This document shows, in pieces, positions 49,224 to 63,118 of a stretch of DNA of 64,000 nt. Numbering within the stretch: position 1 is the first letter of the stretch; every line of letters begins with the position of its first letter. The position numbers and the translations under genes are program-made. The stretch comes from Xiphophorus maculatus (lineage: Eukaryota; Chordata; Actinopteri; Cyprinodontiformes; Poeciliidae). The notes beneath the pieces were generated by a model. That model was not told where the DNA came from. It worked only from the letters and a program-made list of their open reading frames with translations, and searched no databases. The stretch is from contig NC_036461.1 of assembly GCF_002775205.1 (NCBI RefSeq), forward strand, positions 10,329,015 through 10,393,014, in the 5' to 3' direction.

Positions 49224-51559
49224 AACCTCTGCAGGATTTTGTATGTTGCATAAGATTATTGTGAAATATGTAGGAACAACAAATCAAAATTTGTCAGGGT
49301 CAATATCAAGGGGCAGAACACATATTTCAAAATGTGTTCTTTAATTTAGCATGCTCTGCGGCCCGTTTCATGATCCAGCAAAAGCGGAGTTGGAGTGAAA
49401 GTGTGCGAATGGCAACCCAGAAGTGCAAAAACCCAAATGTTATTGCAGAAAGTTGGCTTTACATCCTGTAAAAACAGAAAATATCAAAAAGTAGGGGCCT
49501 ATGTCCTGAGTAGTACAGGGAGTACTGAGCCTGAGGTGAACATCAATCAACAATGCAAGACTCCCAACAAAAACAGTTTTTAAATAATCCTGAAACAACA
49601 ATTGAATGGTTATAGAAAGGATGTGCAGTCCTCTTGTTAAGAGTGTGATGAATGCACAAGAAAAGTGTTTTTGTAAAAGTCTAAACTGCAGTGCTGGTCA
49701 GCAATTTACACATACTTGTCATAGGCATGAAAATGCCATCCCTAAAATATAGATTTTTTTTATATATATACAGGCTTCTGCCATACCCCCAGTGCAAACC
49801 CTATCAAAAATAGAGGAACTTGACACCAATGGAAATCATAACTGTACCATTTTGGATGATAATGGTAACCAAATGTGCTGCCAGAATTATGATAGAAGCT
49901 TGTTGATGGGTGTAAAAAGCTCATGGAGTCATTGCATCTTACTAGGGAAAATGTATCCAAATATTAGTGGAGGTGTCTGTATATATTTGGACCTATATGT
50001 ACAGATTAGTTTAGAGAAAATCCATGACATATTCAAACTTAAAATTTATGAAGCTGAAGAATTAAACCCCAAAAACTATGACACATATCCATCCATGCAT
50101 CATCTATATGCCTCACTGAGTGATAGGCTCTCACTTTTAAGGACAATTTAAAAAGACCAATTCAACTACTATGCATATTTTGGACTGTGGGAGGAAGCTT
50201 GCAAACACTGCAGAAAGACTTCAGGCCAGGATTTGAACCTAGAACTTTAGTACAGTGTGATAATAAAAGAAGAATATGCAGGGTGCATGGGCACACAGAC
50301 ATACCAAAAGTGAAGCAAAAAAAGTAACATTTAACTATGATTGAAATAACACAACTGTTTTGTAATGTTTTACAGAGATTAGCAGCAATTGCCTAATAAC
50401 ATGAGATTAATATGACACAAAATTGGAAAACTCAAACTTAACAATGCATCAAGTCTTACCTGTAAAGATATTTTTAATTTTGTATTTCACAATTTGTTTT
50501 CGTTCCTGGAAGATTGTCTCATATGTCTATTGGTCACCAGCAATAGTATTTTTGTAACCTGCAAAAATTTGTTTTGATAATGAAATAGCCTAAAATGAAT
50601 CAGTAAAAGATACTGAACCATGTTCAGCATGAAAACAACATGTGTACAACAAAGGATTAATAAAAGCAGCAAACATAATGTCTAAAGTATCAAGCGCCAA
50701 AGTTACCGTACATTTTTAGTTAAGGGCTTTGTTGATCATAAGCCCTAATTCAGAGCATATTTTCAAGAAACATTCAAAAATAAATGTTTTGCAGATATCA
50801 CATGCAAATATTAAAGCAATTAAAGTAGAGCAAGTACTGGGAGCTCAATAAACAGCAACATAAATAACTAAAAGCCAAGGCCTCCTCAGTGAGGCGAGGA
50901 TATTTGGAAATAGAAAACCAAGAGGAACTATCATCCCAAGCATCAGATGTAAAATGGAGAGCCTCCAGAGTGAGCTTGCTTTTCATCACAATGAACCCAC
51001 AAGAATTCCATAAAAGCGTACCTAGTGTTCCAATCACAGCCTGATTACTGGTTTAACATGGGGCAGAAATGATTTCCACACAGTCACATCACACAGTCTG
51101 TGGTTTGGACTCCCCCCCAACTTACCCTAAAGTAGCTGATAAAGTATGCAAGCTACAGGGAAGAAAGATTTGTATATCAAAACTTGTTTGGTACAAGTAA
51201 TGAGGTAATAACTTGTCACATTTGGCCACATAATGGTTGACTGATGAACATTACATCATGGAGCTATTTTCACAGCTGGTTTTGTTGCAAAGCCAGGCAA
51301 ATCTGGCATTTTTAAAGCCCAACAAGAAAAGACTAATTGATTCATGGCATCATGATTCATGGCACCAGGATGTGCCATGAATTAATGCTTGTTGGTGTTG
51401 CACAGAAAAATAACCAAAACCAAAAGATTTATCTCTGTATGATATGGATGGGATTTGAACGAAAAGTCAACATTTTTGTGACATCTGACAATCTAAGATA
51501 CTGAGTATGGTGATATTAGTAAATTTACATATTGTCAAATATTGTAGGTATCTGCTAAA
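49224..51559. other. Intergenic DNA, nothing confirmed
   Basis: AT-rich. A weak Tc1-type terminal resemblance occurs at about 49690-49730. A 119-codon + frame (49792-50151) has no domain or splice signals. Confidence 0.4.
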
Positions 51560-52330
51560 GTTGTGAGGAAAAAAATCTGAATGTAATAGTGAATTTAAAT
51601 ACATTAAAATATTATTGGAAAATTAACTACGTTCAGTAATTCAGTCCAGAAAGTGACACACAAAGTGATAGATTTTAATTACTTATTTCTGTTCATTCTT
51701 AGGGCTATGGCTTTTGCCACATAAGCATTTGTAGAAAAACTTGATCTGTCAGTCTTCATGTTTTGAACTGAATTACAAAAAGGAAAATAACTTTAAGATA
51801 CACAAGACCACTGAAAAATGGATTTTTAAGTCAGAAATTGTCATCATGGGAAAAGATGCTGACTTGACATTTTCCCAGTGGAAAGTCATCGAATCTCTCC
51901 ATAAGGAACCAATGGAAGGTAATAACTAAAGAAGCTAGGTGATCACAGTTTTGTTTACAAGCATATTACTGGAAAATTGAGTGGAAGGAAAACTGTGAAA
52001 AAAAAGTGCACAAGCTGCCAGCAGAACTGAGAGGATTGTGAAGCATATCCAGCAGTGCCAGAGTTGTCGCGTCCTTACCGTAATGATGCAGTAATTTGCC
52101 CAACATTTCTGGATTAAATATAACTTTTTAATACAGAAATGAACATTTATGTAATGTTCCAACTTTATGAGAAACAATTTATTTTTGTTTTCTTTAGTTA
52201 TGATCATCAACATAATTTCAAGCACCATCTCAATGATGCTTGACATGTATCATTGTTTTTAATTAATCATTCTCATATGAGTTTCCCTTTTTGAATTCTT
52301 GAAATAAACTTTTCGATTACATTTTACTTG
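51560..52330 (+). mobile_element. Tc1-like transposon relic (HTH family)
   Basis: From 51846 the reading MGKDADLTFSQWKVIESLHK is the N-terminal helix-turn-helix part of a Tc1-type transposase; it hits a stop at 51927. The next section (TAAAGAAGCTAGGTGATCAC) continues in another frame, and the terminal region returns at 52100-52200 with most of the transposase deleted. It lies just downstream of the dnajc17 poly-A signals. Confidence 0.8.
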
Positions 52331-52640
52331 AGATTCACCTATGTGATGATAAAATTAATCCACAGGTCAAAGACCACCCACAAATCATGCTTAATAGATA
52401 TTAAAAATAAAGAAATCATTATTGGCTAATCTCAGTTTTAAAGCAAGACAAAAAACTGAATTAATAGAAGTTTTATCATTTCAAACTAACAATTACAGAG
52501 TTCTCTCTGGCCTTTCTGATAAGCTTTGTGTCAGTAGCTGTGTAGTGTGGCACTACATACAGCAGGTCTAACTTCTCTACATTGCACCTAGTCATACGTT
52601 ATCAATATACAGGCGAAAACAAGACAAATGAGAATACTGC

Positions 52641-52664
52641 TTTATTTTATCAAAAGGGTTTATT
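52641..52664 (-). terminator. Two poly-A signals of dnajc17
   Basis: Read on the - strand, AATAAA occurs at 52664-52659 and at 52646-52641, 63-86 bp after the dnajc17 stop codon. Confidence 0.6.
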
Positions 52665-52726
52665 TTCCACACTATGTTACAATAAAACAATAAAAGAAAA
52701 ATACAAGAAGCTTTATGAAACTAAAG

Positions 52727-52852
52727 CTACGACTTTGCAGCCTCCTCATCATCTTCTCGCTGCATCTGCTCGATGAGCCTCTGACGTTCGGCAGCCTGCC
52801 TCATCCTCATCATCACTACCGTCTCATAGTCGCGCTCATTTGAAAGGGAACT
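52727..52852 (-). CDS. dnajc17: dnajc17, 3'-terminal coding exon (partial gene)
   Basis: On the - strand an acceptor (GTTTTCTGTAG, ending 52853) opens [19 protein letters not shown], then [18 protein letters not shown] and AAKS, with stop TAG at 52729-52727. This is the conserved C-terminus of DNAJC17, which in mammals has the [16 protein letters not shown] and QMQ.ED pattern after the RRM domain. DNAJC17 is a nuclear J-domain plus RRM co-chaperone associated with splicing. The J domain and RRM exons are not visible to the right up to 64 kb, so the last intron is longer than 11 kb or those exons lie outside. The gene is convergent with gchfr, as in human. Confidence 0.85.
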   Translation of the reverse strand, partial: SSLSNERDYETVVMMRMRQAAERQRLIEQMQREDDEEAAKS

Positions 52853-55800
52853 CTACAGAAAACACAGATGACGTATTAGCAAATCAGAGTTTATTCTAGT
52901 TTAGTAGACAGAGTTAAAGAGACAGTTTTTGGTTTGGAATCTCAAAAATCCAAATGAAAAAATATTAAAGGACACAAAGAAAGAAGCATCGTTAGGGTTC
53001 AATGGCTGATTTTACAAATGGATGAACAATGGGTGAAGAGGAAAGAGACACTCATCGTAGTTACCAGCATCATGACACTGAGATCAAGTATGAGAAAGTT
53101 GCCTAGCAATGGCAATTCTGCAGCCTGTAGTCATCTTACCTAAACATCTGGGCTGGAAAGAGCTGCCCTAATTTTATTGAGTTGAATAAATTTCTTTAAG
53201 GGTCAAAATCTGCTTGAGAACGGAGAAATAATCTCATACTGGGATGAATAAAATAATGCATCCACAGGCATTAAATGGATATGAATGGACAGAAACACAA
53301 AAATCATAAAATCAGTACACTGGCAACAAATGCGAAACAGAAGTGTTTGCATCTTCACAAAGAAAAGAACAACTTTAATTCAGGAAGGAAACCATGTATT
53401 AAAGCATTTGTTTGATCCTGATGTGGCACAGATTAAAATCACATTTTGAAAGGAAAGAGTGGCTATTTCTCTGCAGCGTGAGACATCCTTTAGAAGGATT
53501 ATATAAAAAATATTTTTTGTGCCAAGAAAATGTCTCCTTACCAAGACAGTGAAATGCAGGACAGAGTAGGCGTGTGGGTGCATGCGTTTTTTAGAGGACA
53601 TGAATGAAAACAACTTAAAGAGAAGATGTAGAGTTTTGTCAATCTGGTTGCTGAGCTGAGACATCTGGAAAGCATCATGGGGACTCCACTATCCATGTGC
53701 AGAGAAAGGCATAGGGTAAAATTGAGAAGGAGGAAGAGAGCGGAGGGTCCGTGAAGTTAAGCTGCCCTCCACCCCACCCCTGGGCTGAGGAAAGCTGCTA
53801 TTATCATTCCAATAATGTGAACTCAAGTCCTTGTCTGGCACGCAACTATGAAATATCACGCGAACGCCATTAGATAAATAAACAACTCCTGCATCTTCAA
53901 GCTAAATAAACCATAAACAAGTATAAAAGAGCCAACTTGTCAACATAATACATTCCTCCTCTATCATGCTCTCTACTGGAGACAGCACCAAACTGCGCCC
54001 TGAAAGACTGAAGGTCTATAATATTTTACCAACATACAGTCCATTAGCGTTAAAGGAATTCTGATCACTAACAGGTGCTATATGGGAAACGTGATGCATC
54101 CTTTTCTTAAGATGACCGATGTTTCCTTGCCTGGGGAGTTAACTTGCTATTTAGATGCTCAGCCAGTGCATCACCCTGTAACTAAACACTGATACAGCTT
54201 CAATGCTTGCGTGTGTGGGTGTCTGGTGCCGTAATGCCGGAACCCTGCGTGACTTGGAAACCATAAAACACCACCCAAAACCAGGATTTCTAACTCAGAG
54301 ATGTGTGTTATGACAAACACAACCACAGAGAGGACTGTGGACTTGACAGCAGAAATTTCTTAACAGTCTTAGAAAGTCATGCCTAAATGAGCAATACTAA
54401 CGGAAGATTTTGTGGAAGGAAAAAGTGTGGTAGAAAACAAGTGTGCAAGGAAGAGACTGTGGCTGGAGTCAGTGTTTCACACAGACATGTCAAGGTTATG
54501 GGCTGCATGAGCAACAGTCTATCGGGAAGTTTTAGACCACTAATTGTTCCCCTTTCCTGATAACCTTGGCACCTGTCCTAGTCAGTATGATAAAGTGGCC
54601 CTTTTTATAAGTTTTATGTAATATTAACATTTTTTGAGACACTATATTTTGTAGGTTTTCAACAGCAGTAAGCCATAAACATCAAAATGAACAAATGTAA
54701 ACACTTGAAATACACTATTCTGTGTAAAAACAAACCTACACAATTTTCACTTATCTATAAAATCATCTTTTCATTCAAATTCAAATCTTGTGATATGTTC
54801 TTATACAAAGAAACAACATGAAGATTAGCTATATGACACCAGCACAGCTGATTTCCCCTAATAGCCCAACTCCTGCCTGACCCCAGAACAGTTATGACAT
54901 CCCGAACAGCATCAGCTCAGTGAGTCAGCCAATGTAACACACAGCAGAAAGTCGCTCACACAGCAGGTGGCCACCTTGTTCCCCCAGCACAACTTGTCAG
55001 ATCCACTTCCCATTACATCACTCCTTTTGGTACGTGTGAAGTACAGGCGACTGCATGTGTATGTGATAAAAACAACAAGTTACAGCATGAGTACGATGAG
55101 CGCTTCTTGTTAAAATACTTGTCATTCCATGCTGTGAGCACTGCAGCCCGACAGATTACAGAATAATGGATTACTCATTGATACCAGTAGTCATTGGAGA
55201 ACTTTATGTAGACATTAGCTGAGCCAAGAAGCAACTGGACAGATGTCCAAGACAAGAATGGGGGTTTTCTCCTCTCCAAAGCCTTTTCTGCGTTTCAGGC
55301 TAACATTTCAGTCTGTAATGCAGTGTGGTCAGGTTAATCACGGTACTAATTATCTGGAGTGTGTGTGTGGTGGCATAGTGTGTGTTTCTGTTTGTCACAA
55401 CCTTTGGGTTATGTGATTTATGGGAGTCGAACTCTTGTACACTTAAAATTTAGAAATCTTTTCAGTGTGTGTGTGCCAAATGCTGGAGCAACACAAGAAA
55501 GGCCAAAGTGGCATTCCTGCGCAGACGAAACGTAAGCGTCGCTCTCAGCAGTGAATTAATCATCACTCATTATAAAACACAGAAGATGTAAAACACTATC
55601 CAGTTTCTGTTGGGGAAAAACAACAGAAACACTTGCTCATAATTGTCTCTTGTCTTTATGTGCATCTTGCAAACATTTGACTGTGACAGTCCAACATCTT
55701 TTTTTTTTTTTTTTTTTACTGTGCAAGCCGTGTAGCCAAAGAGAAGGACAAATAGAATTCAAATACTTCAACATAGCACTTATGAAAAATATTATTTGAA

Positions 55801-57219
55801 GAACAGAATGGCACAAATAGCAAAAAATTAAGGAGACTTCCTCCTGATCTTCTCACGGTACTTGTACCTAATTTTCAGACTAAATGATGATATCAGAGTA
55901 AGGGATAATGCATAAATTAAAATTTGATTGTAGCATGACAAAATGTGAATTTTTCCTCCAGAGTAAAACAGGCTGGTTTGTAGACCTTTGTTTATAGATT
56001 TCAGAAGGCATAAACAGATTATAAATTCAAAAGGTAAATCTTTCAGAGCTTCTAAGCTTTTATGTATGAGCAACAGTGCTTGTGCTCAGCATGTGGTTGT
56101 CAGTGGTCAATGTTTTAATCTGAACAGACTTTTGCTATATGGAGTCAGAGATTTCCTTTGGAATCTGTAGAAGTAGAAGAAATAAACAGTGAAATGAAAA
56201 ATGGCTACAAAGACCTTACCTCCTGGCATATCTCTATTTGATGGATGGGCTTTAAAAAAAAATCATAGAAAAATGAAAAGAAGGGCCTCTGCCTCGCTTG
56301 ATTTCCAACAATGTATTTTTGCAAAATTACGTCTCACATACTTGGGTTCCTGGAAAAGCTCTCTGATTGCAAGATATTCTTTAGTAAAACAAATGAGTTT
56401 GTGCAACTGTTAGGCTTCAAATCTTTAACCTGAAGACTGTCAAAAAGGCTGAAATTACAAAAATTCAAAATGTTTCATTGGATTGAAGATTTCTGCTTTT
56501 TGTTAACTTGATTCCCTCTTTTAAGCATTTGAATGTGTTGAAGCCAAAATGCCATGATTTAAATGTGGGTTTGTATCCAATAATGACTGCTGAAACATGA
56601 TATATTATTACACCTGCTTTCCTGATTCTTCTTAAGTAGGGAAAAAAGTTGCAGCATATATGCAATTGACATTTTTATTTAGTCCCAAAGGAATAAAGGT
56701 TTTCAGAAAAACTGCTACGGGGTCGCAAAAATCACAAGTCTGATTTCTGTTGCCAACGTCTTAGAAGTTCAATCTAATACATCAGACTGTGTGTAAATAA
56801 AGCCAGGAAGTGAAATGGTTTTTTTGATCTAATTCTGATTAAAAGAAAACACATGATTCAATCTTTGGTCCTATCATAAAAAAACATGACTTTAATGTTG
56901 TGATTGTAGAAGGATTGTCTCAACTTGCCTTTTCATCTGAACCAGGATGACTAAGGTGTGTATCATTCAAGTAAGTTCAAAAGTAAAATACCTCAAGATT
57001 ACAATCTAAACAGAAACTGGGTCAAGCAGCAATGCATTAAATCAGTATAAATAAAGTGCTTTGAATTACATGATTACTAAATGTAACTAGTGATACAAAA
57101 TTTTTGGTAACTGTTTTCAGAAATTCTAGGGTGTTTTTCTGTTTTCTCTATTTGCATTCTTTATTTTTGTCTCCCACTTTCATGTCTTGGCTTGTCTGGA
57201 TACACTTCTTTCACCTGGA
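52853..57219. other. Probable dnajc17 intron, no exon recognised
   Basis: Contains a Tc1-family fragment at 54385-54530 (GTGGAAGGAAAAAGTGTGGT), a GC-richer repeat-free block at 53740-53890, and a poly-T run (about 55700-55718). A short splice-like piece at 55828-55867 (-) is too weak to call. Confidence 0.4.
54385..54530 (+). mobile_element. Tc1-like fragment (HTH family)
   Basis: GTGGAAGGAAAAAGTGTGGT followed by GTAGAAAACAAGTGTGCAAG matches the HTH region of the Tc1 family seen at 51.8 kb. Only about 150 bp remain. Confidence 0.5.
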
Positions 57220-57720
57220 AAATATTGACAAAATTAACAATATCCTGCCCAAGAAACTAGTTCCCTCATGATTAGACTACTGTAATTCTTTATCATCAAA
57301 AACTCCCCATCCTCCCCAAAAAATAAAAATATCATCCTAAATCCTGCAGTCAGAAAGATAGATGATATGTATATTAATTTAAGCTTCTCGATTTTGGCTA
57401 TTTCTCAATTCAGAAAGAAAGTTACATAAAGCTCTGAAAAACCAAGCACCATCCTATTTTAAATAATTATTTTGTAGCACCTCTCTGCCTTGCTCTGCGG
57501 TTTCAAGGCATAATCAGAGGGAGACCTGATGACTAAAAGGGAGACCTTTTAGTCATCTCTAAAAGGGACCTTTAAGTCATCAGGCTCCTCTCCCATGGAG
57601 AAAGCTATCTTTATTTTGTCCTTTCGGAGTAGATTTAGGTGTACTGTAGAACGAAGCTTTCAGTTAGAGTTGCTGAATATTCATGAGCTAAGCCTAAAGT
57701 TTTATTGCTGGACAAAATAC
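57220..57720 (+). mobile_element. LINE reverse-transcriptase 3' fragment
   Basis: GATTAGACTACTGTAATTCT, then the section from CCTGCAGTCAGAAAGATAGA and later TCATCAGGCTCCTCTCCCAT with GGAGAAAGCTATCT follow the order of the ORF2 C-terminus of fish Rex/L2-type LINEs. It is strongly decayed and carries a local duplication and inversion at 57524-57584. Confidence 0.6.
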
Positions 57721-59264
57721 GAAACACTCTTCTTCACTATTATTTTCTTCTTGCTCTAATTTATAAATTACAGTGCAAATGTATTCATGCTCAATATTAT
57801 CTCAGCATTTTTCAACTTTGGTATATTAAAATCAAAAACTTAAAAAGTCTTAATTGGAGTTTATGTCAAGAAAATTTCCACACAATTCTTTTAAGTAGTC
57901 ACCTTTATGTAATTTTACCTTGGTGTAAATGCAGCAATTCCATGAAAACCTCAAAGGCTTGCCATAAGTGATCAACTGAATCTGACTGCATTTTATTAGA
58001 TATTCTGATTAAATGTCTGCACTGCAAAAAACTGAATTTGATTGATTTTAATTAAATTTAGTCTAAATTCCCATCTATTTTGGGTACCATGTGTGTCTTA
58101 TATAGTGCCATAAGTTGACTTTCGTTGTGAGATGATTCTATTTAAATAAGGAGAACTGAACTGAAGGTGAAGGTGTAGGTCAGTGCTGGACTGTATCCCT
58201 CATTAAATGTTTAAATTGATTGCACATTCACTGACACAAACAAAATAAGCAGAAAACCTGCTTTTACCATTTAGAATTTTTGCAATGATCAAAACACTGT
58301 GACACTGCAACATTTCTCTATAAACACCTTGAAACGTCAGGTTTAAGCTGTTCCAAGAAGTGAAAAAAGACTAACCTTATCTTCTGCTTAACACTTAATC
58401 CCAATCTGAGCATTATATAGTCTAGAAGAACCATCAGTGAAATACAGGCCGACTGATTTCAGTTAAGCTATGTGTGCCATCTTTGACATGATTTAACAAT
58501 GTCTTAGTTAAAAGAGATCAGACAAAGCAAGCAGTAAATCCTGTTTAACAGCAGCCCTTCTAGGAGCCTTAGCACAGAGGGAGCTGAAGAACACACAATA
58601 AAGGGCTTGGGGAGGATCCACCAAAGCCTCAGTTTGGGCTTCTAGCACCAGTCAAAGCAATATCTGGAAACACTTTTTATTTTGCAGAAAGAAGAAAAAG
58701 CACGATTTCAGGCCCAGCATAGCTGCATCAAACCACACTGCCCACCATGGTCAGGCCATAGAAAAGAAGTTTATACTGAAATGAAGTTCAGGCTAAACCT
58801 AGCAGTCTGGAGGCTACATAGAATGAGAACACCATCACCGGAATAAGCCCAGCCTCTGTCAGCCTGCAGGTCTTCTGAACTCACTTCCAAATACTGCGGA
58901 TAATACAGACTCTTCAACCTGAGTGTCTGCTAGCATAAAAGCAGCTTTGTGGCAGTAAGTGGAGGACGGAAGTTTTTCTCATAAGGGAGATGCTGTAAAA
59001 TGTTCTTTCCGACTTGGCTAGAGGTTCTAGTTTCATTTGCGTGAGTAATTGTGTCTGGTCTAGGAGACTGTCCTGGCACTGGAGCATGGAGCGGGAGAAG
59101 AGGAGAGGAAAAGCCGGCACGCCTATTTATTGGATGAATTTAAAAGAAATGCTGAAAAAAAGGGATTTCTCCTTCATAACATGCACATTTAAAATCAAAA
59201 AACAAGACAAAGCTATGTACAAAGCTCTCCTCCTTTAAGACCTGAACGCATTGGAAATATTTTG
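57721..59264. other. Probable dnajc17 intron, nothing recognised
   Basis: No exon, no clear repeat. Confidence 0.35.
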
Positions 59265-59960
59265 ACAAAATTACAGTTGAAACCAGATGTTTACATACAC
59301 TATATAAAAAGTCACCTGTCCTTTTTATTCTCATTGTTTGCTATTGAATCCGGCTAAAATTTTCCTGTTTTAAGTCAGTTAGGATTACCAAAATGATTTA
59401 TATCCATGAAATTCAAGAATAAAGAAAGATAATTTTTAATAATTTGAACTTGAATTACTTTCTACAGAGGTCTACAATGTAGAATTTACCTTCTACACTG
59501 TATGACTGGGGTCAAACGTTTTGAGTTTTTTTCCCAAGCTTCTCACAATAGCTTGGTGGAATTTTGGCCCATATCTCCTGACATGGTTGTCGGATTTGTA
59601 ATACGCCCTTTCAGCTGTTTTCACAGAGTTTCTATGCGACTAAGATCGGAAAGCTGTCATGGTCACTCCAAAACATAATTTTCTTTTTTTCTTAAGTCAC
59701 TTTGTTACTATGTTGGTGATTTGCCTATGGTGATTGTCCCCCCCAAAAAAAACATTTGTGCAGAAAATTTAGTTTCCTGGCTCATGTTTTGAGATGTTTC
59801 AATATTTCCAGATTATATTCTTTCATATCGTCATTGATTTTGTGCTATGAATCAGTCCCTCATGAACCAAAATACCCCAGAAGATGACCCTGCAACCCAC
59901 ATACTGCACAGTTTCATGCATCTCACATAAAAACTTCATGTTTAATTCCAGCTGGGGGGG
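59265..59960 (-). mobile_element. Tc1-like relic of the salmonid/Sleeping-Beauty type
   Basis: The + strand starts ACAGTTGAAACCAGATGTTT followed by ACATACACTAT, the typical terminal inverted repeat of this subgroup. Downstream, GGGTCAAACGTTTTGAGTTT and CAATAGCTTGGTGGAATTTT correspond in reverse to the C-terminal transposase end. The copy is frame-broken throughout. Confidence 0.8.
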
Positions 59961-62900
59961 TTTTAACCACAAGTTGTACAGTTGATAAGCAAATGCCATT
60001 TACTACTAGTAATCAGTACAGCAGAGCAGAAAACATGCTGTTTTGAGACGGTTTACAGTTCGTTACAACCTACCCATACGAGGGCAAAGGCAACATGTTG
60101 GAGGCGTGAGAATTGGAAACAGCCGGTTATTTCTGTTGTGAAACCCAGGGTGTCTGTTCAGACATGTCTGTTGTTTGATTATACAGAAAAGCCAAAGGCC
60201 TCCATTCAGGCAGAAGAGCCTGTGGAGTGGGGTTGACTGTGGGGCTTTACACAAGCCAACAGCAGACGGGAAATCAGGAAATCAGCAGAGAAAAGGGACA
60301 ATAGCATGGAGATTAGAGATCTTTTAACCCCCTCCTCTTTATGGTCAACCTGTTTGCTCACCAACTACAACTTTCTTTAATAAGCACGCAATCAGTGGAG
60401 GCTAAAACAAATTTTTTTCTCACCCCTCTCTTTCAAGCATATTCTCTGGAACTAAACCATCCAGTAAAGTTTCAATCTTTACTAATAACATGGAACATGG
60501 AAAAAATGAGCAGCTCCAATTTACCACCTACTTCCCCCACAGGTGAAGGGTGCAGCAAATCAAACAGCAAAACTCAACTGTAACACCTATGCCTGCAGGG
60601 CAGACTTGTTCTGCAGTCACGATGGTGTGTTCTGATGACTTGCAGACTTCCTGAAATAGGCTGACTTCACAAAAGCTGACATAAAAATAAAAAAAGCAAT
60701 GCCTCCACCTGGATGCCCTTGTACTCTGACCTCCTCTGGTTTATCATTTACGCAAGGAGGCCGTTCACAAGCAACACACCTGGAGGTGATTTTGCAGCGC
60801 AATCCGGATTTTATGCTGACTGAAAAAAAGATTAATTGCCCACAAACTAACAGCGCTCGCTCCAGCTGAAAACGGTAAGAACTGTTTTTTTGCAGTTAAA
60901 GTAATTAATCCTAAATGAAATCTTCTTTAACCTTCTTCGGGACTAGGCTACACCTTTGTGTCAGTGTTTCAAAGCTGGGAAATAAGCATTGCTCTCTGAT
61001 GAATGACAAGTCTTATCTTGTCGATGAATAGCTTGTCAGAGGTGCAGTTAGAAGCAGCATAGATTCCTGGCTGAGGCGGGTGTGCATGTGTGGGCTTATA
61101 ATATCCCGGATTTTATTTTTAAACCACCAAGACTGGTAAGTTTATATAGTCATCCATTTTTATCTGTTTTACTGTTTTTAGTCATTACAGACAAGGTGCT
61201 TGGAGAGAAAACCCATTTAATTACTTATTATTATCCTGGAGCTGAAAAAAGCATTTAGAAAGAGAAGCAATAGCCAAAAGGTCTCTCTTGTAAAAGATAT
61301 CTTGGATCTCAATGAGACAACCGGTATAAATAAAGGTCAAATAAATAAAACAACTGTGTTATTTTGGTCAATCTGTTTTATTGAGCTGAACTTCTACTTA
61401 GCCATGAGGTGTTCCCTCACAGCTGAATCATAACACTCCTCTTTGGTTGACCTGACATGTTTGGAAAGGAATGCTGTTGTGTCCACACTCTTCAACCTCC
61501 TGCTGCTGCTAAAGTGCCGATAAAATGTTTTACAGCCCGACAAAGCGTGTTTGTTGAAGTGGCTTACAAATTTACAGAGTTAGTGTTTCAAGTCACGAAT
61601 GTAGAGCTAATGTGGGCAAAGCTGTAAAAATCATTTACGGCGAGGAGATTATCTAATCGACATGCCAGAGTTGATGAACAAGGTTCTGGTTTTGGAAATA
61701 AAATGCTTACTAGTCACGAAATGCAAAGGCTCTTCCTCTGTTAGACGCTATATAATTACCGTTTATACAAAGTGTTGCCTAATATGAAGAATTAAAGACG
61801 GTCTTGGATTTGAAAGATATCATGGTTGCTATAGATTTTGTTTTACAATACAATTCTTTTCCAAACTCAGTATTTTAGATTTTTCCCAGAAAATTATGGA
61901 CATTTGAGAAAAAGGTATTAATTTAAAACTTGCTTAAATGGTCGAGTGGTACAATCTGCCCAAAATGGCTTTCGGTTTTTGTATAACATGCGCAATAGCT
62001 CCACAGCCTGGGATGCATCTGAACTTAAATCCCATTCATTTTTAAAATCTATAATTAAAAAAGCCTCCTGGACTAAATGCAGACTCTTTAAAATCTGATT
62101 TATCACTTCCAGTAATTTTATCCTTTTATAAACATTTCCAAAAATAGAGGTTGTAGTGCTTTGTTTGGCATTTACAGTCAGTTTTGAATCAGAGTCCACT
62201 CGGTTCATGAGTAAAAGAGCAAAATGGTGATGGATAAAATGATATCAATCAAGATAACGCATGTGCATTGACATTTAATGTAAAAATCAATATAAAATTG
62301 AAAAAATAGACTTTCATCAGTTAGGATAATTAAAGAAAGAAAAACATATGGAAAAACAAAATGGTTTTTTCCACACTGAATTTAATTTTATTTTTACTAT
62401 TCTTACTGGAATAAATTACAAAAGCTAATTATTGACTTTCCAGTCTGCACAGCAAACCTGAGATTTTGCCAAAATAGTGACATTAAGGAATAACTGCATC
62501 TAATTTAACTTTACTTCACCATCTGAGGTGATTACAAAAAGCGTCTTCATTCATTCCACCACTTTGATTTCCACATCAAATTTATTTTGATTTCTGACAG
62601 TTAAAGAGAGAAAAATACATCCTTCTTTAAAAACTGTTTGAAGAGATCCAAAACACTAAGCAATTACTCTTCTGGTGTTTGCAGTGTTTTGCTTTTCTTA
62701 CTGGAATTCTTAAGTAGATTAATAGACTTCCTCTGGAGGTTATGTAGAAGACCACACCTGCACTTATGGGAAGAACATAGGATTTGGAAAATAAATATTT
62801 ATAAACAAAGGCTTCAAAGCATTGCTGGGTCATCCTTCTGCTGCCAAATAATACTAAATTTCACTGCGCTACGATCAAGTCCAACAGGTGCAGTCTCTAA

Positions 62901-63040
62901 ACAATGGCTGTCAATTCTCATTAAATCCGAGAACAGACCTCTGCACTTACATCTGGTGCTGAATACCAGGACAAGCACAAGCTCAGACTTGCTTCAAACT
63001 ATCATTTGCTAAATCCTAATTGTCTTTTTTGCTGTTGCAG
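59961..63040 (+). other. 5' flank or intron of the BORG gene, possible 5' UTR exons
   Basis: Two strong donors stand in GC-richer DNA: AAAACG|GTAAGA at 60875 and GACTG|GTAAGT at 61136. Either could end a non-coding first exon that splices to the acceptor at 63040 (TTTTTTGCTGTTGCAG). This fits BORG genes, whose coding part is usually in one exon after a 5' UTR intron. Direct evidence for transcription is absent. Confidence 0.35.
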
Positions 63041-63118
63041 ATGGCACTATGTATTTAGGCTGCATCATTTCCTGAGGATTCACAGAGATCAAAGTCTAAC
63101 TCCAGTAAATCCATCAGG

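Noticed and set aside
55828..55867. Possible tiny terminal exon on - (reads YKYREKIRRKSP)
   Set aside because: The acceptor AAAATTAG has a poor pyrimidine tract and 12 codons are too few to judge.
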